Assembly: GCA_964390645.1 (NCBI GenBank) | Contig: CAYMLL010000185.1 | Location: 1-15,356, forward strand | DNA from: CAYMLL01 sp964390645 | GTDB taxonomy: Bacteria > Planctomycetota > UBA8108 | Direction of reading: 5' to 3' | Length of the DNA: 15,356 nucleotides | Shown: positions 14,127 to 15,356 of the stretch, piece by piece | Layout: each line of letters starts with the position of its first letter | Numbering within the stretch: the first letter of the stretch is position 1 | Notes under the pieces: generated by a model | The model's database searches: none | Seen by the model: the letters and a program-made list of their open reading frames with translations, nothing else | What the model was told of the DNA's origin: nothing | Made by a program: the position numbers and the translations under genes

Positions 14127-15356
14127 TAGTCCGGCGCCCGGTAATCCCCGCCGTTCTGCGCCGCCAGCTTCCTGAGGAACCCGGTCTCCTGTCCGAAGCT
14201 GATGCAGTGGATCTTCGCGCCGCGGACACGGTTGAGGCCGTCGATCTCCCTGAGGATGTCCGCGGGGTTGACGTACTTGCCGCCGACGGGGCGGCCGTCG
14301 GAGAGCAGGAAGATCGTGTCGACGCGCCGGTCGCCGAGCGCCAGCTCGAGCGTGTCGTAGATGTTCGTCTTGAACTCCGTCGTCAGGTTGCGAACGAAGG
14401 TGATGGCCTCCTGGCGGCCGCCGCCTCGCAGCGGGTGGAGCTCCTTCTTCCACGGCATCGGCCCGCGGTGGAAGGGGATGATGTTGACGAGGCAGTCGTC
14501 CGGCAGCTTCTTCAGGATGCGCGTCAGCTCGTCCTTCATCTGCGCCAGCTTCGTCTTGCCTTCCCTGCCTCTCCCGTCTCGTCCGCCGCCTGCGCCACCC
14601 CGGCCCCGGCGGCCGGCGCCCCGGCCACCGCGTCCACCGGTGCCTCGGTCCATGCTCTTCGACGCGTCGACGAGGAACGCGACGCGCTTCGACGCGACCT
14701 CGATGCCGAAGTAGGTGAGGTCCGGCGTGATCGCCACGGTCTTGCCCCTGCGCTCCCGGTCGAAGCGGAACGAGGGCTCCGTCGCCGCCCACCACTTCTT
14801 CCAGTCCTCCGTGGCGAGGCCCATGTTCTGTCCCGTGAGCGCCACGAGGCTTCGCAGCACGTCGGTGCGCAGGTGCTCTTCCTTCTCGGCCCCGATCCTC
14901 TCCACGAGCGCGCCGATGGCTCTCTTGTCGCGCACTTCCCCGAGCGCTCGCAGCGCCGCGTTGCGCACCGGTGCGGATCGATGGTCGAGCGATTCGAGGA
15001 TCGCGTCGAGGGCCTTCGGGTTCCGTGCGCACAGTCGCAGGCTGGTGACGGCGAGTGCACGCGCTTCGGGCTTGCCTCTCGTGGCCATCTTGACGACGAA
15101 GTCGACGGCGCCGTGACGATCGTCGGCGGCGAGCGCGTCGAGGACGCGGGCCCTGTCGCCGTGGCTCCAGCGGCCGCCACGGTCGTAGCCGCGCACGACC
15201 TTCCTGACCGCGACCTTCTGGTCGCCGCGCGCGTTGGTGCGGTCGAGAAAGTCGGGCGACTCGCTGATGTCGGGAACCAGTTCTCCCTCGCCGGTCTGGG
15301 CCACGCGGCCGGTCACACCTTCGCCGAGTTCATACTGCCCGCGCCGAACCTCGCTG
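14126..15356 (-). CDS. HEAT-repeat and von Willebrand A domain protein, 5' end beyond the window, with a GAF-like fragment at the edge
   Basis: 409 codons are visible before the TAG at 14126; the frame is open to base 15355, so the start lies outside (an in-window GTG at 15316 is not convincing). Visible residues about 1-40 (YELGEGVTGRVAQTG and VPDISESPDFLDRT) match the GAF domain of NifA-type regulators. Residues about 46-180 carry HEAT-like helical repeats (SAPVRNAALRALGEVRDKRAIGALVERI) ending in GQNMG and WKKWW. From about 205 a VWA domain follows: FLVDASKSM gives MIDAS residues D230, S232, S234; KTNIYDTLE supplies T330; LLSDGRP supplies D353. A Gly/Arg-rich insertion (238-266) interrupts the VWA just after MIDAS. 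Family knowledge: such proteins bind metal and partners and are often exported in planctomycetes; no enzyme activity is expected. The GAF part may be genuine or an assembly error. Confidence 0.8.
   Translation of the reverse strand, partial: SEVRRGQYELGEGVTGRVAQTGEGELVPDISESPDFLDRTNARGDQKVAVRKVVRGYDRGGRWSHGDRARVLDALAADDRHGAVDFVVKMATRGKPEARALAVTSLRLCARNPKALDAILESLDHRSAPVRNAALRALGEVRDKRAIGALVERIGAEKEEHLRTDVLRSLVALTGQNMGLATEDWKKWWAATEPSFRFDRERRGKTVAITPDLTYFGIEVASKRVAFLVDASKSMDRGTGGRGGRGAGRRGRGGAGGGRDGRGREGKTKLAQMKDELTRILKKLPDDCLVNIIPFHRGPMPWKKELHPLRGGGRQEAITFVRNLTTEFKTNIYDTLELALGDRRVDTIFLLSDGRPVGGKYVNPADILREIDGLNRVRGAKIHCISFGQETGFLRKLAAQNGGDYRAPD

Overview
This window comes from a high-GC bacterium (about two thirds G+C by eye), and the gene content suggests a planctomycete or relative. 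I infer that from secreted SMP-30 and PQQ-type beta-propellers, a secreted CehA/McbA-type PHP protein, a HEAT plus von Willebrand A protein, and a periplasmic glycosidase-like five-bladed propeller. No rRNA or other taxonomic marker is present, so the assignment is tentative. There is no tRNA, rRNA, insertion sequence or CRISPR array.

Left block (1-4536). A tightly packed leftward operon runs from 4368 off the left edge: a sodium:solute symporter, a 52-residue single-span membrane protein, a galactokinase-family GHMP kinase, and an exported PHP-type metallohydrolase cut by the window edge. The symporter stop and small-protein start share a base, the small gene overlaps the kinase by 17 bases, and only 7 bases separate kinase and hydrolase. 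Reading rightward from the same 168-base intergenic region is a secreted SMP-30/gluconolactonase-like protein with an extra C-terminal domain, preceded by a good sigma-70-like promoter. The block reads as uptake and processing of a sugar or sugar acid. The substrate is not identifiable.

Middle block (6117-11238). A leftward secreted PQQ-type beta-propeller protein diverges from a rightward three-gene operon for a succinate dehydrogenase/fumarate reductase-type complex II in the order anchor-flavoprotein-iron-sulphur protein, with both junctions being TGATG overlaps. The anchor is not a classical haem b SdhC/SdhD. It is a 275-residue, roughly five-span, Cys/His-rich protein resembling the anchor of mycobacterial Sdh1 (type F complex II), which carries a membrane-embedded Rieske-type [2Fe-2S] cluster. 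This is the most interesting system in the window.

Right block (11277-15356). All genes read leftward: a HEAT/VWA protein entering from the right edge, a 114-base gap holding three tandem 18-base repeats, a secreted glycosidase-like propeller protein, and a DegT/DnrJ-type aminotransferase overlapping it by ATGA. The first ~40 visible residues of the HEAT/VWA frame look like the GAF domain of a NifA-type regulator, so this end is either an unusual fusion or an assembly chimera.
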